64,000 bases of DNA from Pacificispira sp002696645 (GTDB taxonomy: Bacteria > Pseudomonadota > Alphaproteobacteria > UBA8366 > Aestuariispiraceae): NCBI RefSeq assembly GCF_048892425.1, contig NZ_JBLZHU010000002.1, positions 186,001-250,000 of the forward strand, in the 5' to 3' direction. This document shows, piece after piece, positions 44,548 through 53,228 of the stretch; positions within the stretch are counted from its first letter, which is position 1, and each line of letters begins with the position of its first letter. The notes beneath the pieces were generated by a model that searched no databases, was not told the origin of the DNA, and saw only the letters and a program-made list of their open reading frames with translations. The translations under genes were made by a program, and so were the position numbers.

Positions 44548-45297
44548 TCAACCGATGCGGTGCAGCCGCGTCCCGTGAATTCCAAGCCAGTCCCGGGCGC
44601 GGTCACACTGTGGGTAAAGTTGAGTGACCGTTTTCCAGAATGCGGTGGAATGGTTCATGTGAACCAGATGCGCGACTTCATGGGCTACGACGTAATCCAA
44701 GATATCCGGCGGGGCAAGGATCAGACGCCAACTGAACGACAAATCCCCATTCGCCGCACAGGATCCCCAACGGGTTCGCTGGTCCCGGATCGTGATCCGG
44801 TTGGGCTTCCGGCCCAGTTCTGCGGCCAATTGTCCGGCCAGCGGCTTGATCGTCGCCTTGGCTTGCTTCTTACAGAAATCGGTTACCCGGCGGCTCAGAT
44901 GCTCTGCCCCGCCCGACACAATCACCCGGTCCCCGTCGATGGAAACTGTTCCCCGCGCATCGGGCCGGTGATCGATCTTCAGGTCCTGACCGCGAAACGG
45001 GAAAATCACATCGGGGGCGAAGGTAACCTTTTCCGGCAGTGTTTCCATCCGTTTGCGGGTCCAGCCTGCATTGCGATTCAGAAAGGACAGGCCCTCTGCC
45101 TCTGTCACGCCGGGCGGCAGAGTTAAGACAGGCAGACCCAACTTGCCATCAACTTGCAACTTCAGGCGTCGGGCGCGGGGATGTCGGCGCAGCACCACAT
45201 CCGTTTCCTGCCCGTTCAAGGGCACGGTCACGCGGGTTTCCGTGGGAGTCGGCGCTGTCTTGCGGCGCGGTTGGGTAAGGCTGCGGAAAAAGTTCAT
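44548..45297 (-). CDS. M48/YgjP-type metallopeptidase (DUF45)
   Basis: A 249-residue protein. The zinc site is VVAHEVAHLVHMNHS (HExxH) near residue 205, preceded by the family motif TRWGSCAANGDLSFSWRL. The N-terminal part (VVLRRHPRARRLKLQVDG) matches the DUF45/WLM-related fold. The role is not established. It lies 47 bp upstream of the exporter pair and may belong to the same transcript. Confidence 0.88.
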   Translation of the reverse strand: MNFFRSLTQPRRKTAPTPTETRVTVPLNGQETDVVLRRHPRARRLKLQVDGKLGLPVLTLPPGVTEAEGLSFLNRNAGWTRKRMETLPEKVTFAPDVIFPFRGQDLKIDHRPDARGTVSIDGDRVIVSGGAEHLSRRVTDFCKKQAKATIKPLAGQLAAELGRKPNRITIRDQRTRWGSCAANGDLSFSWRLILAPPDILDYVVAHEVAHLVHMNHSTAFWKTVTQLYPQCDRARDWLGIHGTRLHRIG

Positions 45298-45370
45298 AGC
45301 CTGAAATTAGCGCGACTCGTCCGCGTCGGGAAGCTTTTCCGAATGGGGGCGGAAACGAACCGGGATATGT

Positions 45371-45643
45371 TTACCGGTTGATCAGGCGGTGCCGGGGCAT
45401 GACCGCTGTCATGCGCGTGAACAGGGCGACCCCCATCGCCAATGTGCCGCGCATCGGGCGGGCCACGCTGGTCAGCATCGGGGCATAACGGGCGGCGTCC
45501 GCCTCGATCTCGCCAAAGGCATCATCCATCCAATGGGCAACCTGTTGGATTTCACCCTCGATGGAGGCGAAGGCGGCGGCGACATCGTCACCAACAGTAT
45601 CCAACATATCCTGTCCGTCGTAAGTCTGGGCGTCGATCATCAT
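45371..45643 (-). CDS. small hypothetical protein
   Basis: A 90-residue protein. AGGAAGG precedes the ATG pair at a good distance, which supports a real gene. The first 50 residues are acidic (DDVAAAFASIEGEIQQVAHW, DDAFGEIEAD); the last 30 are hydrophobic then basic (MGVALFTRMTAVMPRHRLINR). I recognise no family. It diverges from the next small gene. Confidence 0.55.
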   Translation of the reverse strand: MMIDAQTYDGQDMLDTVGDDVAAAFASIEGEIQQVAHWMDDAFGEIEADAARYAPMLTSVARPMRGTLAMGVALFTRMTAVMPRHRLINR

Positions 45644-45843
45644 GACTCTGACCTTCCTGTGCGATGACGGAATGCCACCGTAGCCTGTCTAGCTATCAGG
45701 CTTCTGTTACGGATTTTGGACGATTTCCTGACGTTTCGCTTACGCCCCCTGTATCCTGCGCGATGCTTTTCTGATCCGGTCAACCGGCGTAGGTTGCGCA
45801 ATGAGTTCAAGAAACGCAGTTCTGGCAATGAAGGATGGACCCC

Positions 45844-46236
45844 ATGGCGGATGTGACCCTGGATGTATGGCAATTTGTTCGCCTGATGGTGGGCATGGAA
45901 GAAACCCTGTCTTCCCACGGCGGCGGGCGTGGATCGGCGCTGAAAACCCTGTATGACAAATGGGAAGATGTCTGGGTTGATCTGGATGCCAAACTGGTGG
46001 ATCTGGGTAAATCCGACATGGACGCCTTTGCCAATCTGATGATGGAGCAGGAGGTGGTGCTGGAAGATGTCAGCGCCGGAGAGCGCGCGCTGATGGTGCA
46101 GGAATTGGAAAAAGTATTGCGCCAGATCAAGGCGCGGTTGGCGAAAACCGACGATCCTGGCGATGTCGAGGATTTAAGCTTTGAGCGCGACGAGCTAACG
46201 CTGGTGATCCGCAGCCTGTCGAAACAAAAGGGTTAG
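45844..46236 (+). CDS. hypothetical acidic helical protein
   Basis: A 130-residue product starting at 45844, where AAGGA lies 8 nt upstream; an ATG at 45835 is in the same frame. It is rich in Glu, Asp and Leu, suggesting helices (EDVWVDLDAKLVDLGKSDMD, then ERALMVQELEKVLRQIKARL). No signal or membrane segment is present. I do not recognise a family. It precedes the acetoacetyl-CoA reductase-like gene by 151 bp. Confidence 0.7.
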   Translation: MADVTLDVWQFVRLMVGMEETLSSHGGGRGSALKTLYDKWEDVWVDLDAKLVDLGKSDMDAFANLMMEQEVVLEDVSAGERALMVQELEKVLRQIKARLAKTDDPGDVEDLSFERDELTLVIRSLSKQKG

Positions 46237-46387
46237 GGCCCGAACCGGAGTGTCGCATTCTAAAACAGACTGTGCCACAGTGGACACAGGCCCCAAGCGG
46301 CCCCAAATGGGTTAAGGGATACATCTGGCAGAAATGCTCCGTCGCAACGACGATGGACAGGTCACAATAACAGGGAGGCATATCAAG

Positions 46388-47110
46388 ATGAGCAGAGTGG
46401 CATTGGTAACGGGCGGAACGCGCGGCATTGGCGCGTCGATCTCCACAGGATTGAAAGACGCTGGCTATACCGTTGCGGCGGCCTATGCCGGCAATGATGA
46501 AAAGGCCAATGCCTTCAAGGCGGAAACCGGCATTGCGGTGTATAAATTCGACGTATCTGATTTTGACGCGGTGCAGGCGGCGGTAAAACAGATCGAGGCG
46601 GATCTGGGCCCCATCGAAATTCTGGTCAACAATGCCGGGATCACCCGCGATGGCACCATGCACCGTATGAATGCGGAACAATGGCAGGCGGTGCTGGATA
46701 CCAATCTGGGCTCCTGCTTCAACTGTTGCCGCGCGGTCATTGACGGCATGCGCGAACGCAAATTCGGCCGCATCGTCAATATCGGCTCCGTCAATGGTCA
46801 GGCCGGGCAATATGGCCAGGTCAACTATGCTGCCGCCAAATCGGGCATCCATGGCTTCACCAAGGCATTGGCCCAGGAAGGCGCCCGCGTCGGCATCACC
46901 GTCAACGCCATTGCCCCTGGCTATATCGACACCGACATGGTCCGCGCCGTGCCCGCCGACGTGCTGGATAAAATCGTCGCGAAAATCCCCGTTGGCCGCC
47001 TCGGCCAGGCCTCCGAAATCGCGCGCGGCGTAAAATTCCTGGTCTCTGACGAGGGCGGTTTCATCACCGGCTCCACCCTTTCGATCAATGGCGGCCAGCA
47101 TATGTACTGA
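46388..47110 (+). CDS. phaB: acetoacetyl-CoA reductase / 3-oxoacyl-ACP reductase
   Basis: A 240-residue short-chain dehydrogenase starting at 46388. The NADPH site is VTGGTRGIG, and the catalytic residues are Ser in NIGSVNGQAGQ and Tyr/Lys in NYAAAKSG. The sequence GITRDGTMHRM and FNCCRAVIDGMRERKFGRI is typical of PhaB/PhbB in poly-beta-hydroxybutyrate synthesis. No phaA or phaC is adjacent, so a general FabG role cannot be excluded. A repeat block begins directly after it. Confidence 0.85.
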   Translation: MSRVALVTGGTRGIGASISTGLKDAGYTVAAAYAGNDEKANAFKAETGIAVYKFDVSDFDAVQAAVKQIEADLGPIEILVNNAGITRDGTMHRMNAEQWQAVLDTNLGSCFNCCRAVIDGMRERKFGRIVNIGSVNGQAGQYGQVNYAAAKSGIHGFTKALAQEGARVGITVNAIAPGYIDTDMVRAVPADVLDKIVAKIPVGRLGQASEIARGVKFLVSDEGGFITGSTLSINGGQHMY

Positions 47111-47115
47111 CGTAT

Positions 47116-47660
47116 CCGCAAAGGACGCAGAGCGGCCTGGCACACCCAACCCCAAAGCGCCCCACTCTTATCCTGAGGAGGCGCGTTAGCGCCGTCTCGA
47201 AGGAGGGGCTGTAAGCGCAGTGCTTCTAGCGGGCTCCCCCTTCGAGACGCTCCGCTCCTCAGGGTGAGCGCGCGTTTGTATCTGCCCCATCGTCACCCCG
47301 GACCCTGATCCGGGGTCCAGGGCGGCAGGCAACAGTGGAACGGGCTGCCCTGGATACCCGCCTTCGCGGGTAAGACGAGACAGGGATTGTCTTCGCGTCC
47401 TCCGCGTTCCCTTTTTTCAAGATTAATCGCAAAGAGCGCAGAGGAGGCGCAAAGGACGCAGAGCGGCCTGGCACACCCAACCCCAAACCGCCCCATTCTC
47501 ATCCTGAGGAGGCGCGTAGCGCCGTCTCGAAGGAGGGGCTGTAAGCACGGTGCTTCCCCCTTCGAGACGCTCCGCTCCTCAGGGTGAGCGCGCGTTTGTA
47601 TCTGCCCCATCGTCACCCCGGACCCTGATACGGGGTCCAGGGCGACAGGCAACATTGGAT
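47116..47660. repeat. 331-bp tandem repeat of dispersed modules
   Basis: A unit beginning CAAAGGACGCAGAGCGG occurs at 47119 and again at 47450, a period of 331 bp. It combines GCAGAGGAGGCGCAAAGGAC-type, CTGAGGAGGCG/CGTCTCGAAGG-type and CCCCGGACCCTGA/TCCGGGG hairpin modules. The last two are related to those at 1706-2190. Also present are ACCCGCCTTCGCGGGT palindromes. The 618-bp gap holds no convincing gene. Confidence 0.85.
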
Positions 47661-47728
47661 AGAGTTGTTGTTTCCCTTTTTCCTCTCCCTATGGTCTTAT
47701 TTGATAAGACTAATATTTGGGGGTGGGG

Positions 47729-49540
47729 ATGGAAGAAACAGCACTGACGCTGACCTGGGATCAGGTGACGGGGATTGCCCTGAATATAGGGCTGTTCTTC
47801 TGCATCTTTCTGGTCTTGGCTTTAGTATCTTATACCAAGGCATTTTGCGCGCTTCGCGATATAGTGCTTGAGAAATTGGGTGTTGAAAAAGCACCAAAGG
47901 CGCTGAGTGTCCCGGCCCTGTTATTTTGGACCGTTCTATTTTTGATTCTATTGTTCAGCCTGATCACTGTCATTTTTAATGTGATCTCCAACCCAGTTCC
48001 ATTGTCAGAGGATGCAATAACTGAGCAACGCTGGTTATTGGTGCGAATGACGGCGCTGGTCGCGACTTTAGGCGCGGTGGTGGCACTACCTTTCACCTTG
48101 ATCAAAACCCGACAGAGCGAACGCCAGACAAAGGCGACGGAAGAAGGCCTGATCACCGACCGCATCAATAATGCGGTTGAGGGTCTGGGGGCGGAAAAGA
48201 AGATCGACCGCATCGGACGGACTGTGATGCGTCCAAAGCCAGGGGGCGGCGAAGAAATCACGATTGAATGGAAGGACAAGCCTATCGACGGGGCTGTCCC
48301 CGTCGCAGGCGGGAAATGGGAAGTCTTCTCCGAAACCCGCCCCAATCTGGAAGTCCGCATCGGCGCGATCCTGGCGCTGGAACGATTGGCCCGCAACAAT
48401 CTCGATATCCATGTCCAGATCATGGAAATCCTCTGCGCCTATATCCGCGAAAATGCACCGGCTAGTGGCGCGAAGAATGTTGCTACTGTAGAAATTTATA
48501 CAGATGAGAAAAATGGGCCGCTGCGAGAAGATTGGAAGGACAGATTAGAAGCCTTCCACGCGCAACTTCGTAGGGATATTGCGGGTTTGAAACCGCGGGA
48601 GGACATACAGGTCGTCCTGACTGTCCTTGGTCGCCGCAATGCCCAAGGACGCTTGCAAGAGGCGCGACACAACAATCCTGTTCTTACGGCAGAATTTATT
48701 TTTGATGGACCAGGCTTTGAGTCGCTGCCACGCCTTAAGAATGGCTTGATTGATCAAGCTGAATTAGAAGATTGGAAAGCCAAGCGCGAAAATTATCAAG
48801 GGTATCGCCTGGACTTGCGATACACCGATTTGCAAGGGGCAAATTTAAGTAACCTCAATCTTAACGGTGCGTTAATGGAAGGTGTATTTTTGCAAGGGTC
48901 AAATCTCAGCAAAACGCAATTGCAGGGCGCCAACCTTGGGAACTCCTTTTTTCATGGTGCATCCCTAGCCGAGGCGCAGCTGCAAGGCGTCATTTTTTCA
49001 AACGCAAATTTACAAGGAGTGAATCTTGCAAAGGCGCAGTTGCAGTGCGCAAATCTTAGCGGTGCTCAGCTGCAGTCGGCCTATCTCAGAGGCGCTCAGG
49101 CGGAATGTGTTAGCTTTACTTTAGCAGGGTTGCAGCATGCAAATCTTGTAGATGTACAATTCAGAGGCGCGCGTCTCATTCTTGTGCATATGCAGGACGC
49201 TGATCTCAGCAAAGCGCAGTTACAGGGTGCGTTTCTTATAACTGCGATGCTACGTGGCGTGAGGCTTATTAAAACACAGTTTGACCAAGCCACTGAAATG
49301 ACGGATGTGGATTGGGCAATGGCAACTGTCAAGGGCGTGGATTTTTCGACCTTACCTCAAATCAGGATTCATCTGAATGATATGTTTGGCGATTCTAGCA
49401 TACGCTTGCCAGAAGGACTGAATTCCCCAGTTCATTGGCCTAAATTCGACCTTGATTGGCCCGATTTTCATGAAGAATGGGAAAAATGGAAGGCGAACCC
49501 GGATACATACGTGCCGCCCGACCAGCCATCCTGGACGTGA
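47729..49540 (+). CDS. membrane-anchored pentapeptide-repeat protein
   Basis: The ATG at 47729 follows a purine-rich stretch and gives 603 residues. Three membrane helices lie in the first 130 residues (ALNIGLFFCIFLVLALVSY, ALLFWTVLFLILLFSLITVI, MTALVATLGAVVALPFTLI). A soluble middle (about 140-350) has VRIGAILALERLARNNLDIH, then about 170 residues of pentapeptide repeats (about 361-535) with units such as LQGANLSNLN and LAKAQLQCANL. The C terminus is Trp- and Asp-rich. The repeats would form a right-handed quadrilateral beta-helix. The gene is visibly more AT-rich from 48480 on and is bracketed by dispersed repeats. Function unknown. Confidence 0.85.
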   Translation: MEETALTLTWDQVTGIALNIGLFFCIFLVLALVSYTKAFCALRDIVLEKLGVEKAPKALSVPALLFWTVLFLILLFSLITVIFNVISNPVPLSEDAITEQRWLLVRMTALVATLGAVVALPFTLIKTRQSERQTKATEEGLITDRINNAVEGLGAEKKIDRIGRTVMRPKPGGGEEITIEWKDKPIDGAVPVAGGKWEVFSETRPNLEVRIGAILALERLARNNLDIHVQIMEILCAYIRENAPASGAKNVATVEIYTDEKNGPLREDWKDRLEAFHAQLRRDIAGLKPREDIQVVLTVLGRRNAQGRLQEARHNNPVLTAEFIFDGPGFESLPRLKNGLIDQAELEDWKAKRENYQGYRLDLRYTDLQGANLSNLNLNGALMEGVFLQGSNLSKTQLQGANLGNSFFHGASLAEAQLQGVIFSNANLQGVNLAKAQLQCANLSGAQLQSAYLRGAQAECVSFTLAGLQHANLVDVQFRGARLILVHMQDADLSKAQLQGAFLITAMLRGVRLIKTQFDQATEMTDVDWAMATVKGVDFSTLPQIRIHLNDMFGDSSIRLPEGLNSPVHWPKFDLDWPDFHEEWEKWKANPDTYVPPDQPSWT

Positions 49541-49551
49541 TCCGGAGACCA

Positions 49552-49665
49552 GGGCGGTAGGTGAATTTGGTGCCTGTGGCCCTGGATACCCGCCTTCGCG
49601 GGTGAGACGTACAGAGATTGTCTTTGCGCCCTCTGCGCCTCCTCCGCGCCCTCTGCGGTAAATCT
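49552..49665. repeat. dispersed repeat modules after the pentapeptide gene
   Basis: A copy of the CTGGATACCCGCCTTCGCGG module and one of the CTCTGCGCCTCCTCCGCG module match those at 47340-47460. They bound the pentapeptide gene on its right side. Confidence 0.75.
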
Positions 49666-49672
49666 TCCGGCG

Positions 49673-50842
49673 TCAGTCCCGCATCTTCTTCGCCAGACTA
49701 TCCAGCCCTAGTGCCAGCAATCCCAGGACCAGGCCCCAGAAGGCGCTGCCGATGCCGAATAGGGTGAGGCCCGAGGCGGTGGCGGTCAGGGTCAGGACGG
49801 CGGGGAAGCGGGTGGCGTCGGGGGCGAGGGCGGCGCTCATGCTGCCCATCAGGGGGCCGATCAGGGCCAGGCCTGCGACGGTGACGATGACGCCGGTGGG
49901 GAGTGCCGCAAAGCCCGCTACGACGGACACCCCAACGCCGGCCAGGATCAGATAGCCAAGCCCATAGAAAATGCCGCTGATCCAGCGCTTGTTCGGGTCT
50001 GGATGGGTGTCTGGCCCGGTACACAGGCTGGCGGTGATCGCTGCCAGGGTCGTGGTATGGGCGCCAAAGGGGGCGGTCAGCAGGGAGGCAAGGCCCGTTA
50101 CCGCCAGGGCGGACCGCGTGGGGGGTTCATAGCCTGCCGCCCGCAGCACGGCAAAGCCCGGCAGGTTCTGGGATGCCATGGACACCAGAAACAGCGGCAG
50201 GCCCAGCCCGATCAGGGCGGCCGGGTCAAAGACGGGGGTGATCAGCTCCAGGCTGGTCAATTCAATCCCGCCGGTCATCGGGGCGATCTTGCCCAGAATG
50301 GCGGCCCAGGCGATGCCAGCCCCCAGCACGGCGATCACCGCCCAGGTGGCGCTGACCATCCGAACGATCAGGAAGACCGCGACCAGGGGCAGCACCAACA
50401 GCGGGTCTTTCGCGGCCTGATCAAAGACCGCGATGGAAAAGCCGATCAGCACACCTGCCAGCATCGCAGAGGCAAGGGCGCTGGGGATTTTGGCGATCAG
50501 GGTTGCCAGCGGCTTCACGGCGGCACTCAGCAGGATCAGGGCGGCGGCAAACAGGAAGGCCCCGACCGCGACCTCAATGGAATAGGTTGGCACCCCGCCA
50601 ATGGCGGTGGCGGCGATCAGCGCGGCACCGGGCGTCGACCAGGCGGTGACGATGGGCATGCGGTGCAGGACCGACAGGGTGGTGCTGGTGACAAACATCG
50701 CCAGACACAGCGCGCTGATCCAGGAGGCACTTTGCGCCGGAGTCGCGCCGACGGCTTGCACCCCTGCCAGCACGATGGCGACGCTGCCGCCAAAGCCGAC
50801 CAAGACCGCGACCAGGGCATTGCTGAACAGGGAAAGCCGCAT
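49673..50842 (-). CDS. benE: benzoate/H+ symporter family transporter (BenE)
   Basis: A 389-residue protein with about twelve helices. SASWISALCLAMFVTSTTLS, PIVTAWSTPGAALIA and FGAHTTTLAAITASLCTGPD match the BenE family, which imports benzoate in gamma- and betaproteobacteria. No aromatic-degradation genes lie nearby, so the substrate may differ. It is 4 bp downstream of the DUF938 gene and likely cotranscribed with it. Confidence 0.9.
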   Translation of the reverse strand: MRLSLFSNALVAVLVGFGGSVAIVLAGVQAVGATPAQSASWISALCLAMFVTSTTLSVLHRMPIVTAWSTPGAALIAATAIGGVPTYSIEVAVGAFLFAAALILLSAAVKPLATLIAKIPSALASAMLAGVLIGFSIAVFDQAAKDPLLVLPLVAVFLIVRMVSATWAVIAVLGAGIAWAAILGKIAPMTGGIELTSLELITPVFDPAALIGLGLPLFLVSMASQNLPGFAVLRAAGYEPPTRSALAVTGLASLLTAPFGAHTTTLAAITASLCTGPDTHPDPNKRWISGIFYGLGYLILAGVGVSVVAGFAALPTGVIVTVAGLALIGPLMGSMSAALAPDATRFPAVLTLTATASGLTLFGIGSAFWGLVLGLLALGLDSLAKKMRD

Positions 50843-50846
50843 GGTC

Positions 50847-51539
50847 CTAGTCCTTCCGGAAGATGACGATCAGATTGTTGGCGGGCATGGTTTCTATTCT
50901 ATGCAGGGACAGGCCATTGCACTGGGCCAGGGGCGCAACCTCCCCCTCCAGATCGCGCACGCCCCAGCTTGGATCGCGCGATTGCAGGGAGGCATCGAAA
51001 CCTGCATTGCTGGGCGCGGTATGCTGCCCATTGCGGCGATAGGGGCCATACAGGGTCAGTGTCCCATTCCGGGGCAGCAGCCGACCCGCGCCGGAAAACA
51101 GACCTTCCGCCGCGGCCCAGGGGGCAATGTGGATCATATTGGCACAAAATATCGCCTCAATAGGGCCGGCCTGTCCCGGTTGGGTCCATTGGGGGGTCCA
51201 GTCAGCCTGCGACACATCGATGCGCTGGGCGGGCGCGATACAGCCGGGCTGGCCACTGTCAGCCATCGCCGCCTTCGCATGGGCGTCGATGCCGGGCAGG
51301 TTTTCCGCATCCCAATCGCTGGGATACCAGATAAAGCCGCCCTTGGCCGCTTTCGCCAGAGCGGGTGCGCAATGGGCGGCATGCTCCCCGGTGCCCGATG
51401 CGATCTCCAGAATCTGGAGAGCGCTGCCGAATGCCTGGGGCAGAATGGCCAGGATGGCGTCGCGATTGCGCAGGGTGGCGGGCGCATGGCGACGGGGATC
51501 GGCGTCACTTTCAGTCGATTTGGGGGGTGTTTGTGCCAT
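50847..51539 (-). CDS. DUF938 family SAM-dependent methyltransferase-like protein
   Basis: A 230-residue protein. ILEIASGTGEHAAHCAPAL is the SAM-binding motif I, and FCANMIHIAPWAAAEGLF is the DUF938 signature near residue 133. It is annotated as a methyltransferase by fold only; the substrate is unknown. It is translated ahead of benE, with 4 bp between them. Confidence 0.85.
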   Translation of the reverse strand: MAQTPPKSTESDADPRRHAPATLRNRDAILAILPQAFGSALQILEIASGTGEHAAHCAPALAKAAKGGFIWYPSDWDAENLPGIDAHAKAAMADSGQPGCIAPAQRIDVSQADWTPQWTQPGQAGPIEAIFCANMIHIAPWAAAEGLFSGAGRLLPRNGTLTLYGPYRRNGQHTAPSNAGFDASLQSRDPSWGVRDLEGEVAPLAQCNGLSLHRIETMPANNLIVIFRKD

Positions 51540-51648
51540 GGACCTTACGAAATCAGTTGCGAAGACAGGGTGAAGTCTAATATCAGACAGGGGTCTCGCG
51601 GGGCAAGGCTCCGCACCAAGGCCGTATCATGGAATGAGAGGGACCGAA

Positions 51649-51987
51649 ATGACCTATGTCGTCACCGAAGATTGCATCAAATGCAAACACATGGACTGCG
51701 TGGAAGTCTGTCCTGTGGACTGCTTCTATGAAGGCGAGAACATGCTGGTCATCCATCCCGATGAATGCATCGATTGCGGCGTCTGTGAACCGGAATGCCC
51801 CGCCGAAGCGATCCTGCCCGATACCGAGTCCGAAGCGGATAAGTGGTTGGAGCTGAACAAGACCTATTCCGAACAATGGCCGGTGATTACCCAAAAGGGT
51901 GTTGCCCCGGCGGATGCCGAGGAATGGCAGGGCGTGCCCGATAAGTTCAAGAATTACTTCTCCTCCGAGCCGGGCGAAGGCAGCTGA
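51649..51987 (+). CDS. fdxA: 7Fe ferredoxin FdxA
   Basis: A 112-residue protein starting MTYVVTEDCIKCKHMDC. The cysteine pattern CIKCKHMDCVEVCPVDC and CIDCGVCEPECPAEA fits one 3Fe-4S and one 4Fe-4S cluster. The C-terminal extension (SEQWPVITQKGVAPADAEEW) is standard for the FdxA family. It is cytosolic and carries electrons. carD follows, as in other alphaproteobacteria, but only after 535 bp. Confidence 0.95.
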   Translation: MTYVVTEDCIKCKHMDCVEVCPVDCFYEGENMLVIHPDECIDCGVCEPECPAEAILPDTESEADKWLELNKTYSEQWPVITQKGVAPADAEEWQGVPDKFKNYFSSEPGEGS

Positions 51988-52522
51988 GACTGGGCCTGTG
52001 GCTCAGGCAATTGACCCTGCCCAACCCTGATTAAGGACTGTTAGGATCGGCTTTTTAGCGTGCGGTGCACAAAAAAAGCGCGACATAACGTCATTAGGGA
52101 CTCGGAACACCCTAATTTTTGTGCTATTATAGAGATAGATATGGAGAGTTTTCGGTCCAATCTCTCAACGGTCCCTGTGTAAATCACAGAGAGGAAAGAT
52201 GGGCTGAATGGTTGCTGGTCTGGCAACTCTTTCCGACAAATGTGCGGCCAGTTGTCTGAAATCATACGGTTTCGGCGGTGGTTTTTTCGGTCTGTATTTT
52301 TAGTCTTCGACCCTGAGTCAGCCCATCGGATCCAGGGGAAATGACTGAAGTGGTAGGCGGACGATCATGAACGGATGGGTGCTGGCAGTCCCGCCGGCAT
52401 CCTAATGGAAAGATCGGGCAGAGACGTGATATCGACGGAGTCCGTGGGGACGGGTGCCAAATCAGACCACCCCCGACGGACGACCGGTGCGACACACGAT
52501 GGATGGGTACAAGGAACCAAAA
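51988..52522 (+). promoter_or_regulatory. long leader/intergenic region upstream of carD
   Basis: A 535-bp gap without a convincing gene. A promoter-like TATTAT lies at 52134-52139. Downstream are short hairpins, CTGTG/CACAG at about 52184-52199 and GTTGC/GGCAAC near 52211-52226, then a T-rich stretch around 52280-52301, and another stem, TGCTGGC/GCCGGCA, near 52379-52400. This could be a long carD leader or a separate small RNA followed by a second promoter. I cannot match it to a known riboswitch. Confidence 0.45.
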
Positions 52523-53026
52523 ATGTCACAGAAAAGTGCGTATACCAAAGGTGATTTCGTTGTGTATCCGACCCACGGGGTTGGCAAGGTGCTGGGCGTC
52601 GAAGATCAGGAGATCGCCGGCCAGAAAATCGAATTGATCATCATTGAATTTGACAAGGACCGCATGACCTTGCGGGTGCCGGTTGCGAAGGCGGATATGT
52701 CCGGCCTGCGCAAATTGTCGTCGCCTGACATGATGAAGGCCGCGCTGAAAACCCTGAAGGGCAAAAGCCGGGTTCGCCGTACCATGTGGTCCCGCCGGGC
52801 CCAGGAATATGAAGCAAAAATCAATTCCGGCGATCCGGTCGCGATTGCAGAGGTCGTGCGCGACCTGTTCCGCAACGCAAACCAGCCGGACCAGTCCTAT
52901 AGCGAACGCCAATTGTATCAGGCGGCGCTGGACCGTCTGGCCCGTGAATTCGCCGCAGTTGAAGAGCTGGGCGAAGAAGAAGCGGCGCTGAAGCTGGAAG
53001 AAATGATGGAAAAAGCCGCCGCGTAA
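52523..53026 (+). CDS. carD: CarD-family transcription regulator
   Basis: I choose the ATG at 52523 behind AAGGA, giving 167 residues. The RNA-polymerase-interacting domain has FVVYPTHGVGKVLGVEDQEI and RVPVAKADMSGLRKL; the C-terminal DNA-binding helical part contains WSRRAQEYEAKINSGD and YSERQLYQAALDRLAREF. CarD stabilises the open promoter complex at rRNA and other promoters. A terminator-like hairpin follows 60 bp after the stop. Confidence 0.95.
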   Translation: MSQKSAYTKGDFVVYPTHGVGKVLGVEDQEIAGQKIELIIIEFDKDRMTLRVPVAKADMSGLRKLSSPDMMKAALKTLKGKSRVRRTMWSRRAQEYEAKINSGDPVAIAEVVRDLFRNANQPDQSYSERQLYQAALDRLAREFAAVEELGEEEAALKLEEMMEKAAA

Positions 53027-53086
53027 ATTCGGCAGTTTTTGGCACATGCCAAGGCAACGTGTTGTTGGCTGTGCAAAAGAAGATAA

Positions 53087-53115
53087 AGGCCCGTTCCCGA
53101 TCTGGGGGCGGGCCT
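53087..53115 (+). terminator. probable terminator of carD
   Basis: Arms AGGCCCG (53087-53093) and CGGGCCT (53109-53115) pair perfectly; GAATTTTC follows. The T-run is short, so strength is uncertain. Confidence 0.6.
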
Positions 53116-53228
53116 GAATTTTCTGTCCCCCCCGGTTTCGGAATGATAGGCTGCGCCTGCGTTGTCTGTGCCATGGTCGGGTACGACAGGGCAGGTGCCG
53201 TCCTGATAACAACATCCTCAGCTGATCC

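Noticed and set aside
46127..47155. Long minus-strand open frame (342 residues) over the phaB-like gene
   Set aside because: The plus-strand dehydrogenase is clear; the antisense frame continues into the repeat block and has low-complexity composition.
50003..50866. Glycine- and glutamine-rich open frame (287 residues) antisense to benE
   Set aside because: Composition is that of an antisense frame opposite a GC-rich membrane protein gene.
52041..52265. Minus-strand 74-residue frame in the carD leader
   Set aside because: No ribosome site or recognisable features; more likely non-coding leader or RNA.
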